From positions 92,716,429-92,780,428 of the forward strand of contig NC_052017.1 in the NCBI RefSeq assembly GCF_015832195.1: 64,000 bases of DNA, given 5' to 3'. Below are positions 1 through 12,588 of this stretch, piece after piece; position 1 is the stretch's first letter; each line of letters opens with the position of its first letter. The translations under genes were made by a program, and so were the position numbers. Source of the stretch: Motacilla alba alba. Its lineage: Eukaryota; Chordata; Aves; Passeriformes; Motacillidae. A model generated the notes under the pieces. That model was given only the letters and a program-made list of their open reading frames with translations, had not been told where the DNA came from and ran no database searches.

Positions 1-520
1 TGTTCATCAGCCTGTGTGTGTTCCAGTCCTATCGGACCTGGCATCTCTGTGCACCTGATTCTGTTATTGTCTGCTTACACCTTTTCCCCATGTGGCATTT
101 GAGAGAGCATTTGTGGTATGATTTGCAATCCTTCTCCATTTTAGCAGACCACCAGTATCTGGTGACATTTGAAGTGCTTTAGGACTGACTATTTATATTA
201 TCTAGTTAGCAAGAAAATTCTTGCTAAAATGAAACTTCTGTGCCTGACTGATTGAATATAAGAGTGAAAAAAGTGCACTCTGATTTATTCAAACTGATGA
301 AATGTTTACGTGTAGCTATGTTAAAAAAAAAATGAAAACAGTTCTAGTGATAATTGCTTTCCACTTTGCTTAGCTCCAAACATATAGAATCTGGAGTGGT
401 TTTAGCTTATGTTTTTAAACATCCTTGCTAGATGCTGTGAAGTCTGGTTTTGGGGGTGGAGCTGTGTTTTTTTCTGAGTGAATATTGTGTGCTTCAAGAT
501 AGTAAATGGGGAAAACAGTT

Positions 521-590
521 GTGGTTTTTTTGTTTTGTTTTGGGATTTTTTTGGGTGGTGTTTTTTTGGGGTTTTTTTTTGTAATTTTGG
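521..590 (+). repeat. G/T-rich low-complexity tract
   Basis: About 70 bases made almost only of T and G, with runs of 6-9 T separated by GG, GGG or GGTGG. The reverse-strand open frame over it (494-733), rich in Lys, Asn and Gln, is a product of this composition. It is one of several such tracts in the window. Confidence 0.85.
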
Positions 591-2499
591 CAGATGCTAA
601 AATACCAAATTGAGAATGGATTTACTAATAGATACTTACCTGTAAGCAGTAATGCATTAGTGTTACTGGATGAACCAAAAGAAGGTAGTGATGAAAGCAG
701 TAGCATTAGCTTAGTAAAGACAGGTTTGGTCATTCAGAATTATTTTAAGGTCCTAAAATGCTAAAGGGCTAATTAGGGCTAAATATTAGGGAGCACAGTT
801 GAGCAATGTTCAAATAAAGAAGGAATTATTCATTTGGGAGTGAAAGACTCTAGTTGTAACATCTCAAATTTATCCTTACTGTTAATTTATATAGCTGAAT
901 TTCCACTTGAAAATGTATTATAAATCAGCTAAATCCTATTGGTATAACTTAATTGCTTGCAATTCAATAAAAGCTGGTTAAAGTATGATGCTGCATTAAA
1001 TAAAAGACCCATTGCTTTCGCTCGTAGCTAACTCATGTGAATGTTAAATAACAGGTTTTGATTCAGGTCTTGTAACTTGTGTTAATGAATGTATTTATGC
1101 CATGAGTAGTTGTTGCTTGAAAGGGCTGTAGATGAGTTAAGAGTTGGACAGTAGTAAGTTGGGTGAAGATATAAAGAATTTGGCCAAACCAGCAGCTAAG
1201 TATCTCTTTCCTGAAAGGTTTTAACTCTCTTAAGGTGTGCAATGAGAAGCACTTGTATGGATTGAGTCAATGATGAGATGCACAAACAAATTGCTGGAAG
1301 AGTTAGTTATATAGTTTGTTCTGTGCATATGTGCTATAAAGTTTCAGTCACGGACTGTGGAAATATTACTCATTATTGTATTTCCATAGAGGAGTGTTTA
1401 CTGCAGAGTTTTTGAGGAGGGGATTTTAAGGACTCTTTTGGAATATAGTCTTAGATGAATGTTATGAAAAGAGCAGTTGGTTTGTAAATGGTTTGGGAAA
1501 TAGGGGTGAAAGAGACTTGAAAAGCCCTAGTCTATCTAGTGCTCAGAATTAGATGTCTCAGAATACTGCTCAATGCAGCCAATGAGCAAAGGCTCCTGAA
1601 AGTCAGTATCCATCCAAACAAAGTGTGTTTCACTGCTGTTTCTGTTCCTGGAGCTGCAGAGCGCAGGGGTGGACTTTGTGTGTGTCTCACAAATGTTTCC
1701 TGAGGGCCACTGCTCACAAACTTGCAGAAGAGCTGCTTAGCCAAGACCCTGCTGTGCTGTGGTTGGGATGGAGATCAGCTCCAGCTCTTTCCCCAAGGGT
1801 TCAGACCTGTTTCCTGCTGCAAGGAGCAGGCTGCCAAGGTAGACGCTGTTGAGCAGGAATCATGTTCCCTTTCTTCAGTAAATGCATGTCTTGGTGCAGA
1901 GGGGGTTACAGCTCTCCCATACTTACACAGATCCCTTCCAGGATAAAGTGGATGAGCTCAGAGTGGGGAATAAAGTCTGTTTGTCTAGTATCCTACATAC
2001 CAGTAAAATCCAGCTGGCTAAAAGCTATCCCATTTCATTTCTGTTCCCCCCTTTCCAGAGTAGTGCTGGTTCTGTGATTTTGTTTTGTTTGGGGCTTTTA
2101 TTATTTTATCCTTTTTTACAGTCCATTGTCTCTGTATGAACAGATTCAGAAAAAGGTAGGCCCTCTGTGCCTCCTGCTTCCCCCCCCCAGTGCTCCAGGT
2201 ACACTGTTCAGAAATATGGATTGAAATATTTCCAGGCCAGAGGAGTGCCCTGTGTCATTTGGGGCTGTCCTGCCATGGTGGGAACCACACCATTCATGCA
2301 GTCCCTGAAATACAGTGGTCAGACTCTTGCTTTCTGTCTTCAACACAGCTAGGTGTTCTGCTCTCCTCTGGTTCTCCCAGGGCACTGCTCTCCTGATGTT
2401 TAGAAATATTCTGGCTTTCAGTTTAGACTTATATGTGGGCAGTGTGTATTTTCTCTTCCTCCAGCACTCATTTAGCTTTAATTTACTTAGGCTTGACAT

Positions 2500-2880
2500 G
2501 TTATGAGCTTTTAGCCTTATCTCTGTCTAATAGGTTCCTATTGCTCCCCTCATCTTCGCATCTGTTCTAGTAAAAAATTCATGTTGTTAGATACGGCTGA
2601 CCAGAATTGTACCTTGTATTCAGCTGATGTTACGCTAGTGGCTTGTGTGATGACTTTAATTCTTCCCTGTTTTAGCTGGGAATATTCCCTCATGATACAA
2701 TGTAGGTCTGTTTGTCTGTCTTTTTTTTTTTAAATCTATTTTCCCCTTGCCAGATCACACTGGTGACTCACAGTTATCCTGTGATCAAGCCAGACTGATC
2801 TTTCCCTTCAGTATTGTCTAAGACGATCCCTGGTTTCCCACATCCTGTATGAGTGTGCTAATCACAAGCTTATTATCTCA
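2500..2880 (-). mobile_element. Old CR1 LINE fragment (3' part, antisense)
   Basis: The + strand reads as a heavily mutated version of the reverse complement of the CR1 region just downstream of ORF2. The order of blocks is right: a 'GACCAGAATTGTAC' block at about 2600, a 'TTCCCTCATGATACA' block near 2685, a 'CACACTGGTGACTCA' block near 2757, then a 'CATCCTGTATGAGTGTG' block near 2840. Divergence is high, so this is an ancient copy. The match is from memory of the family and not from an alignment; the ends are approximate. Confidence 0.55.
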
Positions 2881-3331
2881 TGGTATAGGTGACCTTCTGC
2901 TATAGCTGCTTAGAAAAAAAAAAAAAAAGGCAGGGAGTGGGTTGTTGCAGTGGTTTCCACTCTGTCTTGTGATAATCTTGAGCTCGATAGTTCACATTTT
3001 CTGTGTTTGAGACAAAGTTGGCTGAATGAAGACTTAGGATGTCAGAGAAATAACCTCATTGTATATTGATGGGGTTCTGGTGTAAAATCATGTGAGGCTG
3101 CTTGGCTGTGTCATTGCAGCTGGAGTGTTATTTTGTATGACTGAAAGCAGAACTTGAAAGCCATGGAGCACTTGTCAAATAAGAAAGGAGGTGTGTGTGG
3201 TGAGTACAAACCCTGGCATTATGTAGTAGCTGAGAACGGGTTTTCAGGATTACAACTCTGGATTTAATTTTCTGATGTCTGCCAAAGCTTCTCAAGTGGG
3301 CTGTAAGTATTTTTTTTAATGCATTGTCCTT

Positions 3332-3510
3332 AACTTATCTCTGCCTTTGCTCTATATCTGTAATATGGGAGAAAGGTTTACCTTCTGGTCATGTGTTTTG
3401 TCTACTTATGTTGCAAGACCTTTAGGGAAGGAACTTCCTCTCCATCTCTGCGTACTGTCTGGAAAACCCCCTTGGCTGAAGGCTGTGGACCCTGTCACAG
3501 ATTATGGCAT
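3332..3510 (+). mobile_element. Possible ancient MIR/L2-like SINE fragment
   Basis: The segment contains a 'TATCTGTAATATGGGAGAAAG' type block (3354-3374), resembling the 'CATCTGTAAAATGGGG' part of amniote MIR/L2 3' ends. About 45 bases later it has a 'GCAAGACCTTTAGGGAAGGAAC' type block, resembling the 'TGTAAGCTCTTTGGGGCAGGGAC' part. The order and spacing fit the family, but the copy is very degraded. A chance resemblance is possible. Confidence 0.4.
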
Positions 3511-6500
3511 TTGCAACATTTTCTTTAAAAAAAAAGAAAAAGTTTACAATAAAATAGTTTACAAGTGCAACTTGTTCACGAACAAGATATTCTAGTGATG
3601 GGTGCTGCAAATATTGTATACAAGCTTACTTGTAATCATATCGTGAATTTGAGATATATTTTGGTAGTCATGATTGAAAGTGAATACACTGCTAGTCTCC
3701 TTATTGAAACATTTATTTTCTCACTCCATTATTTTGATATTTTGCCAGATTTTTGTTATCTTTTTCTTTTGTACACTGATAAATAGTGAACTGCATTTGA
3801 AAACCATGCTGAAAAAATAAGTGTTTGGCCTGTCACATGCTTTTGTCTTCCTTTTAATGTGAAGTAAACAATCTGGTTTTCTTTTTAATGAAAGAATGGG
3901 AGATAATGGTCTTGTGTACATTTAAAACATTCTCATGTTCGAATGGAAATTTTCCCCTGGGTCTATCATTGTTCTCTTCAGCAGTTATTCAGTAATGACT
4001 ATTTCTATATTGGCTTTAAATGTACCTCTGATAAAGATTGGGAAAACAACATTAGCACATGACATTTATGAGTTACATAAAATGAGACAATATTCAAGTA
4101 CGAGCCATGAGTTCTTGAAAGCATATTTAAAGAAGCACCCAAGTACAATAATTGTCAGGGTGATGTTCCTCTTGCAGATTTCAGCTGCTGTTACTCATTA
4201 ATTATTTAAAATTCCAAGTGCAACAACTCACAGCTTAGTGACTGAGTTAGTAACCTGCTGAGCCTCTGACCTAAACAATTAAAGCCAAAACATCTGGATT
4301 AAAATTCCATTTGAAAAGAAGATAAATTGATTATTTATTTCTCAGCTATGCAATTATCCTTTGCAAAAAAAAAAAATATTTTGCTTTCTCTTTGAGAAGG
4401 GAAAGTAAATCAGTGTGTCATCACCAGAGAAAATCCCAAACTGGGGTCAGAGTATCTGTGCTTCCAGATAATAATTTATGAGTCCAGAAAAATTGCTTCT
4501 TTCCAGCTTTCTGAGTTACTTTGCTCTTAAATTTATTTACTGATTTCAGAGAAGAGGAGCATATAAATCTTTACTTAAGATTTCACCTTCAGGAGGTGTC
4601 ACTTGCAGCTTGCATAGCAAACCATTTCTGACTGGAGAACTGTCTTGTTTGTGTTAATGGACTCTGGATAATGGTGACCTTTTAGGAGGCTGCTACATGA
4701 ATTTTGAACATTCTTGCATGTCTTCAGCATGCTTACAAATTAAAATACTGAGGATTGAGTCTTCATCAAATTACTTTAAAAAACACATTAGGATCATGAT
4801 TTCATGTATGAACGCTCATGCAGTATGGCCAGGCAAAGGAAGGCAAAAAAAGAAGTGAGAAACAATGCACAAGAAGAGAGAAATACAAGCATAGAGTTAA
4901 GGATGCATTTTTTCTGTGTCAGAGAAGAAGCACTGGGTTTTGTGCCTCTTTGGCAGTGTGTTTATGGGGAGGAAGGGAGGGACATGACTGTAGAGAAGTA
5001 GATTGGGCCAAAGGGAGTCAACTTGGAGTATGGTGAAAGTCAGACCCTTTCGCAATATCAGTATTTATGCCAAATGTTACAGAGGAGAATCTGCTGGAAA
5101 TCCATCCTGTTGGTTGATAGGTTTGCAGTATAGATAACATATATGAAGTCAGAAGAGAGAGAGAGAAAGATCAGGGAGACTTTTTTCCCTTTTAATTGAG
5201 GGGGACCTAGTGATTCAGTGTTATCTCACAGCACAGTTAATGCTGTCTGAAGGGGGTGAATCATCTCCTTGTTCCATCTGTCAGTCTGTTGAATATGAGA
5301 AGAGCAGGCATACAGTGCCTTTAATTCATGTGTGTTTAGAACTGCGGGTGTGCATTTTGTTGTCAGTCTCTACAAACTGTTAATGAAATACTGATCATTA
5401 AAGTGCCTGTGTTCTCCGGGAAGCTTAGGTAACCTACCTCACTTTGAAAGGGAGAATATACTGCTTAGCATTTGGAGAGGGCTGGTTTTTCTCAGCAGAG
5501 AACGGGAAAAAAGTGAGTTATCAAATATATCTTGGTTTTATTCTCTTGGCATTTTTATATTTTTATCAGAATAGAGGTGCTAGGTCTTGTCTGTTTTCAG
5601 AATACCTTAATCTCAGAAACTGAAAGTCTTCAAGTAACCAACAATTATAATTTTCTGTATCATGTCTCAGTTGCTTTTATTTTTGCCCTCTGGTACTGTT
5701 AAGATTGTTACTTTGGCCTGAAATTCTCCATTATTTGAATATGAATTTCATTCTTTTTTCATTCTTCTGGTAAATACTGCACTTGGGTTATATATTCTTG
5801 TGTGATGTTTCCTATTTTTCAAAACTACTTAAGAATCTAGGACAAATGTCTTACTTTTAGTTGTTGACTCACTGAGGTCAAATGTTGAGGTTCACAGCTG
5901 TGAAGGTGTATTTGTAAAGGAAATGTGGTACTACAGAAGCCATGATGGTACAAAGCACTGGTCTTAGGAGTCTGCATATCTTACAAATACATAGAATGAG
6001 GCTATGATATGTCTCTATTCTTAAACTTTTTATCTTTCTCTGTCCCATTTTTTTCTTTTTTTTTTTCATGAGATAATGTATTTTATTGTAGTATCAAATG
6101 ATGTTGTCTCTGGAGCACATAGGTGCTGAAAAAAAAAAAGATGAATATGTGCCTAATCCTTTCCAGAAAGCTGGGAAAAATTGGTCCTAGCTCCAAGGTG
6201 TTGTATACCATGCAGACCTAAACCTGTATGAAAAAAGAAAATAAAAGCTCCCAGCCTATTTTATTGTGGTGTTGTGCATAAAAGACAGCATGTAGCAAGT
6301 AGACCTGTTCAGACAAATCAGTCTTAGTTTCATAGGAGAGCACCGTTTTCCTTTTGATGCATACATTCAGGGGTGGTGTATGTGTGGCCCTCTCTGTTCC
6401 CTAGACTGGGAACAGCTGAGAGGCACGAGTATCTCAGTAAAGTCACAGAATACTTACAAGGAAATCCACGTTGAGTCAAGACCCAGTTGTAGGTGCAGTG

Positions 6501-8168
6501 CTAGAAGTGCAGCAAGCAGAAGGGACGGAGCTCACATGTGCTGGGTGCATCTGTACCTTGCCCCAGGCCTTTGGGGTGCTACCTGGCTCCCTCCTCAGAT
6601 GCATTGCAGGTGATAAGGAAATTTCCTTATGACCCTGCAGGTGGATTGGCAAAGAGTTCACAGGGCTTTGCTAATCTTAGTGTTGTGAAGACAAACAGTA
6701 AACATGTGGCTAACGCCAAATGATTGTGGTCATCGATGAGTTCTGTTTGCATAAAGGAGTGTAGGTACCAGCATGTGCTATGTGACCTTAGGGGAGCATT
6801 TTTCTCTTTGGGAAGCAGAACAGCCCTGTTGAGAAATTTTCTTTTTCTTAGTGGACAGGGTGGATGGTGCTCTAGCAAGGAGAGTAGAGTGGGTTGAAGG
6901 AAGAAAGCAGAGAAAAGAAAAAAAAACCTGCGCTACAGAAAATAAACGTGGCTTAGCAATTTCATAGTAATCTCACTGTTTTCTAGAATCAAGTTTGGAC
7001 TATGCTCAGTGTGCTGAGGTGAAATTCCTGGAAATCACATACTTTTGTAAAAAATAACGTGCAGTATCCTTCTTGCTGGCAATAGAAGATAATGGTAATC
7101 AAAACAGTCAGGAAACATCTTAAACCTTGGGTCCTGCTCACCCTATGGCAATTTTAGGAAATAGTTTGCAACAACGTTTTTTCACAGCATATATTCTCTC
7201 TCACTGTTTTAACCTTTCTTATGTGCCATTGTGTTGCAGAAAATTTTAGAGAAAATTTAAATAATTTTGGTGTCCTTTGCAATGAGACATGTAGTGTGTA
7301 TGAATTACTGAGCAATTGTGCTAACACTGGAGAGTACTTTCTCAGGTAAAAGTGTTTCAGAACTTGGCCAGTCTCTCAGAGGAGTGGTTTTCTAGGCCTA
7401 GTGTCCTTGCTATGGTACATGCAGTTATCTGTAAACGCTAAAATTGCTGTAATATCTACATAGGTCAGGACTGTGGCATGCAAGACACTGTACAAGCATG
7501 ATTAAATACATCTGTAAGTACTAAACTCCTGTTGACTTCTCTGATTTATAGGCTATGGTTACCACTTGTTTTTGATAATTCATGATAGAAATATGTCTGG
7601 AATAATGTGTTTTTCTTTCAGAGAAATATGATTGTGGAAGTCAAAAATGAAATAAAGTTTGCTTTAGGAAGTACTGCACTCTTTCACAATAATGAAAAGA
7701 TATATCTGTGTTAAATAACAATGAAACTTGTAAGGGATTTAAGGCACTGTATTTTATGAAATGATTTAACAGTTGAATTAAGGGGGTGGGATTCCTGTGG
7801 AGCAATTGATCCATGAGGCAGGTTACTTTAGTAACGTGGTTGCTCACATCAGTCTGTGAAGCGCCTGACTGTGGCTGCTGGTGGATTTACCTGCAGGTCA
7901 CTCATTCGTGCCTGCTGGAGGTTTTCTTTCTTGGTGAGTTGGAATATTTGGTTACCATGATGAGGGAATTCTGAAGAAGCAGATGAGGCATGCCCAGTGC
8001 CTCAGTCTTGTTTTGAAAGAAGATGAAGTGAAAGGCTTCCTTGGAAAGATGTGTATCACACTGAGAGCCTAAAAAACCACTCAAAGATTTCCATCTAGCT
8101 GGCAGCCACTGCTGTGCAATGTGTCAGCTTGCTTCCCAGGAAGCTATGTAACCAGGACCTGACACTAC
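3511..8168. other. Intronic sequence without recognisable features
   Basis: AT-rich, non-repetitive-looking sequence. The 88-codon frame at 3935-4201 and the 83-codon reverse frame at 6627-6878 have no domain and no flanking splice signals that I trust. Short homopolymer runs occur (A12 near 4365, T10 near 6057, A11 near 6130). Nothing else can be supported. Confidence 0.6.
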
Positions 8169-8262
8169 CACAAACAAAAAAAAAACCAAACAAACACAAA
8201 AAAAACCCCAAAAAACCAAACCAAGACAAAACCCCAACAACAAAAAATACCACAAACCCTTG
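8169..8262 (+). repeat. A/C-rich low-complexity tract
   Basis: About 94 bases almost devoid of G and T: A runs of 5-10 interrupted by CC, CCCC and AAC units. It is the reverse-complement counterpart of the G/T-rich tracts elsewhere in the window, so it may be the same kind of sequence in the other orientation. Confidence 0.8.
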
Positions 8263-11200
8263 GTTAAATTTGTAATTAAGAGTTTACATTAGGAGTCTAC
8301 CAGAATTAGAGAGAACTTACACATTTCTTAAAAAATTACACTTTTTTCTGATAAGATCTGCATATAGGAGTAAAATGTCATATTTACTTGTATAAGAATA
8401 GTTATGAATTTAGCAGGAAGTTTTAAGTAAATTCCTCAAATATTTTTATATTCTGTGGTTACCCTTCCCATGTGTGAGTAAGGCTAGGAGCACTTGTAGC
8501 TCTGCACTATTACCCAACATCAGTCTGTGATGAATAAATATTCCTAGACAAGGTAGTAATTATGTTCTGATACCTGTAAATATGTAAGTCCTTGCATACC
8601 TTTATTATAACATGTAGTTCTGTTGAGTCATAATTAATGTGTGGGAAGAGGTAAGATGATATTTTAAAATCCATTTCAGCATCAGGTGATACACATTCAG
8701 TAGTTTATGCTTTTTTATTTGAAGTAACCATTATTGTTCAATAAAAGTGCTCCATGTGGATTGGCTTACAGACTGTTTTGAGTCCTCAATTACAATATCA
8801 CTTGTGTGAAGTCTGATGACTACATGGGTGAACTTTTTTCAGGCTCCTGTAAGAAAATGATATTTTGCAGTTAAAACTGCATAACATGCAGGAAGTAATG
8901 CCATTGCATTTCTTGTTATATTCAGAAGGTTTGGAGAAGTGTTTTTCTGCCTTTCACTGAAAATTCTAAATCATAAATGTCTTTATAGGACAGTGGGTGT
9001 GTATGGGAAGATTACTAGAATGACTTGTTTAGCTGCAGATATCGACAGGCAGACTAGAATGGGCTAAAAAATGCTACAATGATATATGTTTCTAAACCCC
9101 TATTTTTGATCAACTGCTCAGATGAAGATAAATTACATGATGCCAATGTAAGTGTATTATTATAATTATTATAAGTATGTATTGTGTAGAACAGAGTTTT
9201 TCCGTCTCTCTTTTTATTTTCAGTTTTGGAATATAAGTTTTTCTCCTTGTGTAAGGCACTGGCATTTCTGTAGTTGTTGCTAGTTGGAATATGGGTTCCT
9301 GATGTGAAGAGAATGGGAAAGCTGCTTGGTCTAGGCTTCCATCAGGTTATCTGTTAGACTAACTCTGTAAGAAGGAGAATTGATGGGAGGAGACCCTTAA
9401 TTTCATTTCCCCGGGCAAAATCCCTCGGCTCTTTTTGGAATTGCTCAAAGCAGCCGGCATAGGTGGAGCTACTGCTGTATCAGTCATGGATTGGGAAGTG
9501 CCAAGTCATGGCAGCAGAGCTGATTCAGCTCAGTAGGTGGCTGTGGCATAGTGCTGAGGCAGCTGGATGGCTCTGCTGGTGCCACCTGCAGCGGTGCCTC
9601 ACAACTTCCTGCCCCAATTCACTCACTTCACCCTAAAGACTTTTTAGGTAGCAGAAGTGTTTTCAACTTTTAGTCCTGTTAAATCAGTTTACTCGTGTGG
9701 CCTTTAATTTTCTGAGCCTCTCAGCTGATTTTAATATGGAGCCAGGAACTCCTGATGGTGAGTTTTATAGGGAAGCTGCTGATGTAACTCTGTCCACTGC
9801 AGGCATGCAGGGTGTCCCCTCTCATTTGTGACTCAAGCTCATGTGCAAAATTTGTCATCTCATAGGATTTACAAAACTTGCAGGGTTTCACTAGGAAGCT
9901 TTTTGGCAAGTGCTGTTGTGGTCATAAGCTTGATCCCGTGTGCAGGCCTGTTTTGGCAGCTTATTGTTAGGTGTGATTCATGTGAGATTCAAAGAAGGTA
10001 TTGCATTTCCACAGTGCTTCTGTTTCTTCATTGCTTGGAGCACCATGACTGTTCTTGTGGCTGATCATCAGAGCTGAATCATTCATGGAGAGGTGCAAAG
10101 AGTGTTGTTCAGTTGATGGACATTGTTAAGAAGTGTAAGAAGCTGTGTCTTCACTTCATACAGAGCCGCTTAGTCTGGCAACCTGTACATGATGAAGGTG
10201 ACTAAACAGAAAATATGAATCTTTTTCCAGCTGAGATGTTTAGAATAGTTGGCTGCAAGTTCCTACAAAGATTGTAAAAGTGAGTAATCCCGCTGAAGTC
10301 AGTGACTCAACTCATTGCATAAAGATTGGCGCAGGTAGAAACTGTGCAGTGTGGTCTCCCTCCGGACAGTAAGAACCAAAGTCGGTGTTTAAGCCTCAGT
10401 GTTTAATTCTGAAGTGAAAACAACCTGTGTGCTCAGTTTTTAGCTAAGTAAGGTGGATTTCTGCTTGAGGCTCGAGTGAAAAATTAAGTCTTTGTTGCTA
10501 TAAGTGCTTGCATGTATGTATGGTTTTACTTCCTAATCAGATATCTACAGAATATTTGGCACTATACAACTTCTTTCATAATTCATGTCAGATTCTTGGA
10601 ATCCTTTCTTTGCCAAAGGATTACTTATATTTCACTGTTTAATAGGTAGTATGAAGAAATCTGTAACATTTAGGATACCCTTGCTAGTGGTTGGTTGCTT
10701 TTGTCTCTTTGGCTGAAAAGTAGTTTTATTGCTATGTGAGGAATTAATAGCAGTTATCTGTAGCTCACTTCTCTTCAGTTGAAGCACCTGCATTCATTTA
10801 GGTGTAAAAAAAGAAAAGATAAAAATAAAATCTAGTTGTGAGTGTTTTATGGGCACAGGGTGGTTGTTTGTGGAGCAGTACTCCAAAGAATAGAGGGAGG
10901 CAGGAGGACAGGATCACAAATGTGGTCTGCAAGTGTTATGTTGGCTTCATCATCTGTGCACTTAAAAATAACATTTAGAACATTTGCCTTTATATTCTGC
11001 TGTAGTCATGTTTTACAGTTCTACTCTGCTTTCCTTATGCTGGGAAGTAGGTGATGAGGAATGCGCTGCTGCTCATAATTTGTAGAGCAAAGACCAGTTT
11101 GAGGAAATTCAGGTCTGAGACCCAGCGTATATGAATTTATTTGTATTTTTCCTTCAAAAATTTTAGAATGTCAAAAATGGGTGAATTGATTGTGCTGATC

Positions 11201-12507
11201 TCACAGTTGCAAAGTACAGGACTTTTTGGTTTTTCTTTTTTGTGGGCTTTTTTATCTTGTATGCAATAGATAGTGTTGATTTGCTTTCAATTTAGCAATA
11301 AATTCTATCTTGAATGCACTTACTGAGTTTGGATGTTTTTTTAATTTTGATTTTGTGAGACCTTGGAAATGGATTTTTGTAAGGGCTTATTTAATTGGAT
11401 ATAGTGATAAAACATGGAACTTAGAGCACACTGAATTCAGTGAATTGCCGGATAAGCACTGTAGACCCTCAAAATTTGAAATTTATCACTGGGGGTTGGG
11501 TGGGGTGTGAAGTGTCTGTGTAAATAAATCTATCAGTCTCTCCAAAAGTTGGAGTAGAGATACAAAATTAGATTGATTACTTATGACTGCCCATCACAGA
11601 TGTGTGTGTACTTTGTCAAAAGCAAAGTTTCTGTCTCTAGAATCCTGTTGTACACAAATCAGTGTGTGTAGCTGGGGTTATAACAATATATGGGTTTGTA
11701 TAGCCTATTGTTGTAATTCATGCATATAATTTTAAGTCATGCATGTAATTTTAAGTCTCATGACTTCAAATGCTGTGATGCACTGCATTCAAATCATCTC
11801 AAGGCAGCAGCTGCAAGGTCCTATACAGACACCTGCTTCTATGACAAGAAATATGTGGCACAACCATGAGTGTGTGCTCTAAAAGCAAATTTGTGTGTTG
11901 TGGTTTAACCTTCATAAGCTCTGTTAAGCTGAGCTGACAGGATGAGCCAGAAAATATGAAGAAAGAGTTGGCATTACTCTCTTACATGCTCATCATGAAA
12001 GTGGGAGCTGTAAACAACTCACATGTTCTAACCTCCACAGCAAATTGTTAGCAGTTTGTGTGGTGTTTTTTCACTAATTGCTGTTTATATAGTGGTAAAT
12101 GTGAATTCAAAAGAACTTACTTGAACGTTTATGGAAGTTTATAGTAACAAATTATTTGAGCTGTACTGCACTGTTTGTTATTAAAACTATAGTATCAAAA
12201 GACAGGGCCTCTACCTAATTTCTAATCTAGTTTTGTTTTATGTGCAAATTTCAAAAAGAACATTTAATTTTTTCCTTCTCTTTTATGTGATTTTTCTTAA
12301 TAGAAGTAGGAAAGCTTTCTGCTATTGCTTAAATGTGCAAAATAGACCAGATAAGCATGTGTTTTCTTTTTTTTAATTAGGGCCTTTCACAGATTTTACC
12401 TTGAATTGTAAAAATTGTCATTGAATGTGAAAAATTTCTTTGTTATGTATCATATTTGTATTTCTTTACAAATTTATTGGTTTCAAAATTGTTGTTTTGT
12501 TTTTATC
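8263..12507. other. Intronic sequence, one short tandem duplication
   Basis: AT-rich intron. A somewhat GC-richer stretch lies at 9400-9620. There is a 19-bp tandem duplication near 11718 (listed separately). No exon, RNA gene or transposon is recognised. Frames at 9828-10064, 10842-11054 and 11310-11510 look like chance. Confidence 0.6.
11718..11755 (+). repeat. 19-bp tandem duplication, two copies
   Basis: TCATGCATATAATTTTAAG (11718-11736) is followed directly by TCATGCATGTAATTTTAAG (11737-11755), with a single mismatch. Each unit contains the palindrome ATGCAT and a TAATTTTAA block. It probably arose as a small replication-slippage duplication; a regulatory role is possible but unsupported. 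Confidence 0.9.
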
Positions 12508-12514
12508 TTTTCAG
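12490..12514 (+). promoter_or_regulatory. MBP: Splice acceptor before the Golli start codon
   Basis: A T-rich tract (12491-12512) ends in CAG at 12512-12514 and is followed by exon sequence starting AATTTAAAG. The ATG lies 23 bases into the exon. This places the Golli start codon in an internal exon and implies a non-coding upstream exon, as in the mammalian Golli unit. Confidence 0.85.
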
Positions 12515-12537
12515 AATTTAAAGTTTGGTGATCCATC
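12515..12537 (+). other. MBP: 5'UTR part of the Golli start-codon exon
   Basis: Twenty-three bases between the acceptor AG and the ATG. There is no upstream ATG within them. The context of the start codon (ATCATGGG) has G at +4 and A at -3, which fits efficient initiation. Confidence 0.8.
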
Positions 12538-12588
12538 ATGGGGAACCATGTAGGAAAACGAGAGCATAGCACTGAGAAGTCAGCCAAG
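12538..12588 (+). CDS. MBP: Golli-MBP, first coding exon (N-terminus)
   Basis: This exon encodes the 17-residue N-terminus of the Golli isoforms of myelin basic protein: MGNHVGKREHSTEKSAK. The mammalian Golli N-terminus begins MGNHAGKREL, so the first nine residues differ here at one position (Val5 for Ala). Golli proteins come from an upstream promoter of the MBP gene. They are made in oligodendrocyte precursors, neurons and lymphoid cells, and are known to be N-myristoylated and to affect calcium entry and signalling at the membrane. What is seen here: initiator Met, Gly2 for myristoylation, basic Lys7-Arg8 next to it, a 5' acceptor 23 bases upstream, and a consensus donor AAG|GTGAGT at 12589. 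The exon holds exactly 17 codons, so the intron is phase 0 and the next exon (42988) continues in frame. It is partial by nature; the rest of the protein is encoded downstream. Confidence 0.94.

Larger units (their letters stand above)
1..12514 (+). other. MBP: Intron upstream of the MBP/Golli start-codon exon
   Basis: This stretch ends in a good splice acceptor (pyrimidine-rich tract then TTTTCAG at 12508-12514), so at least its right part is intron of the Golli transcript. It is AT-rich with few CpGs, and I see no CpG-island-like promoter and no convincing coding exon. Apart from the repeats listed separately (G/T tract at 521, old CR1 at 2500, possible MIR/L2 fragment at 3330, A/C tract at 8169, 19-bp tandem duplication at 11718) I see nothing recognisable. 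The open frames here are 60-117 codons, overlap each other on both strands and show no domain. Where the non-coding first exon lies is not visible; its absence here is an inference. Confidence 0.7.
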
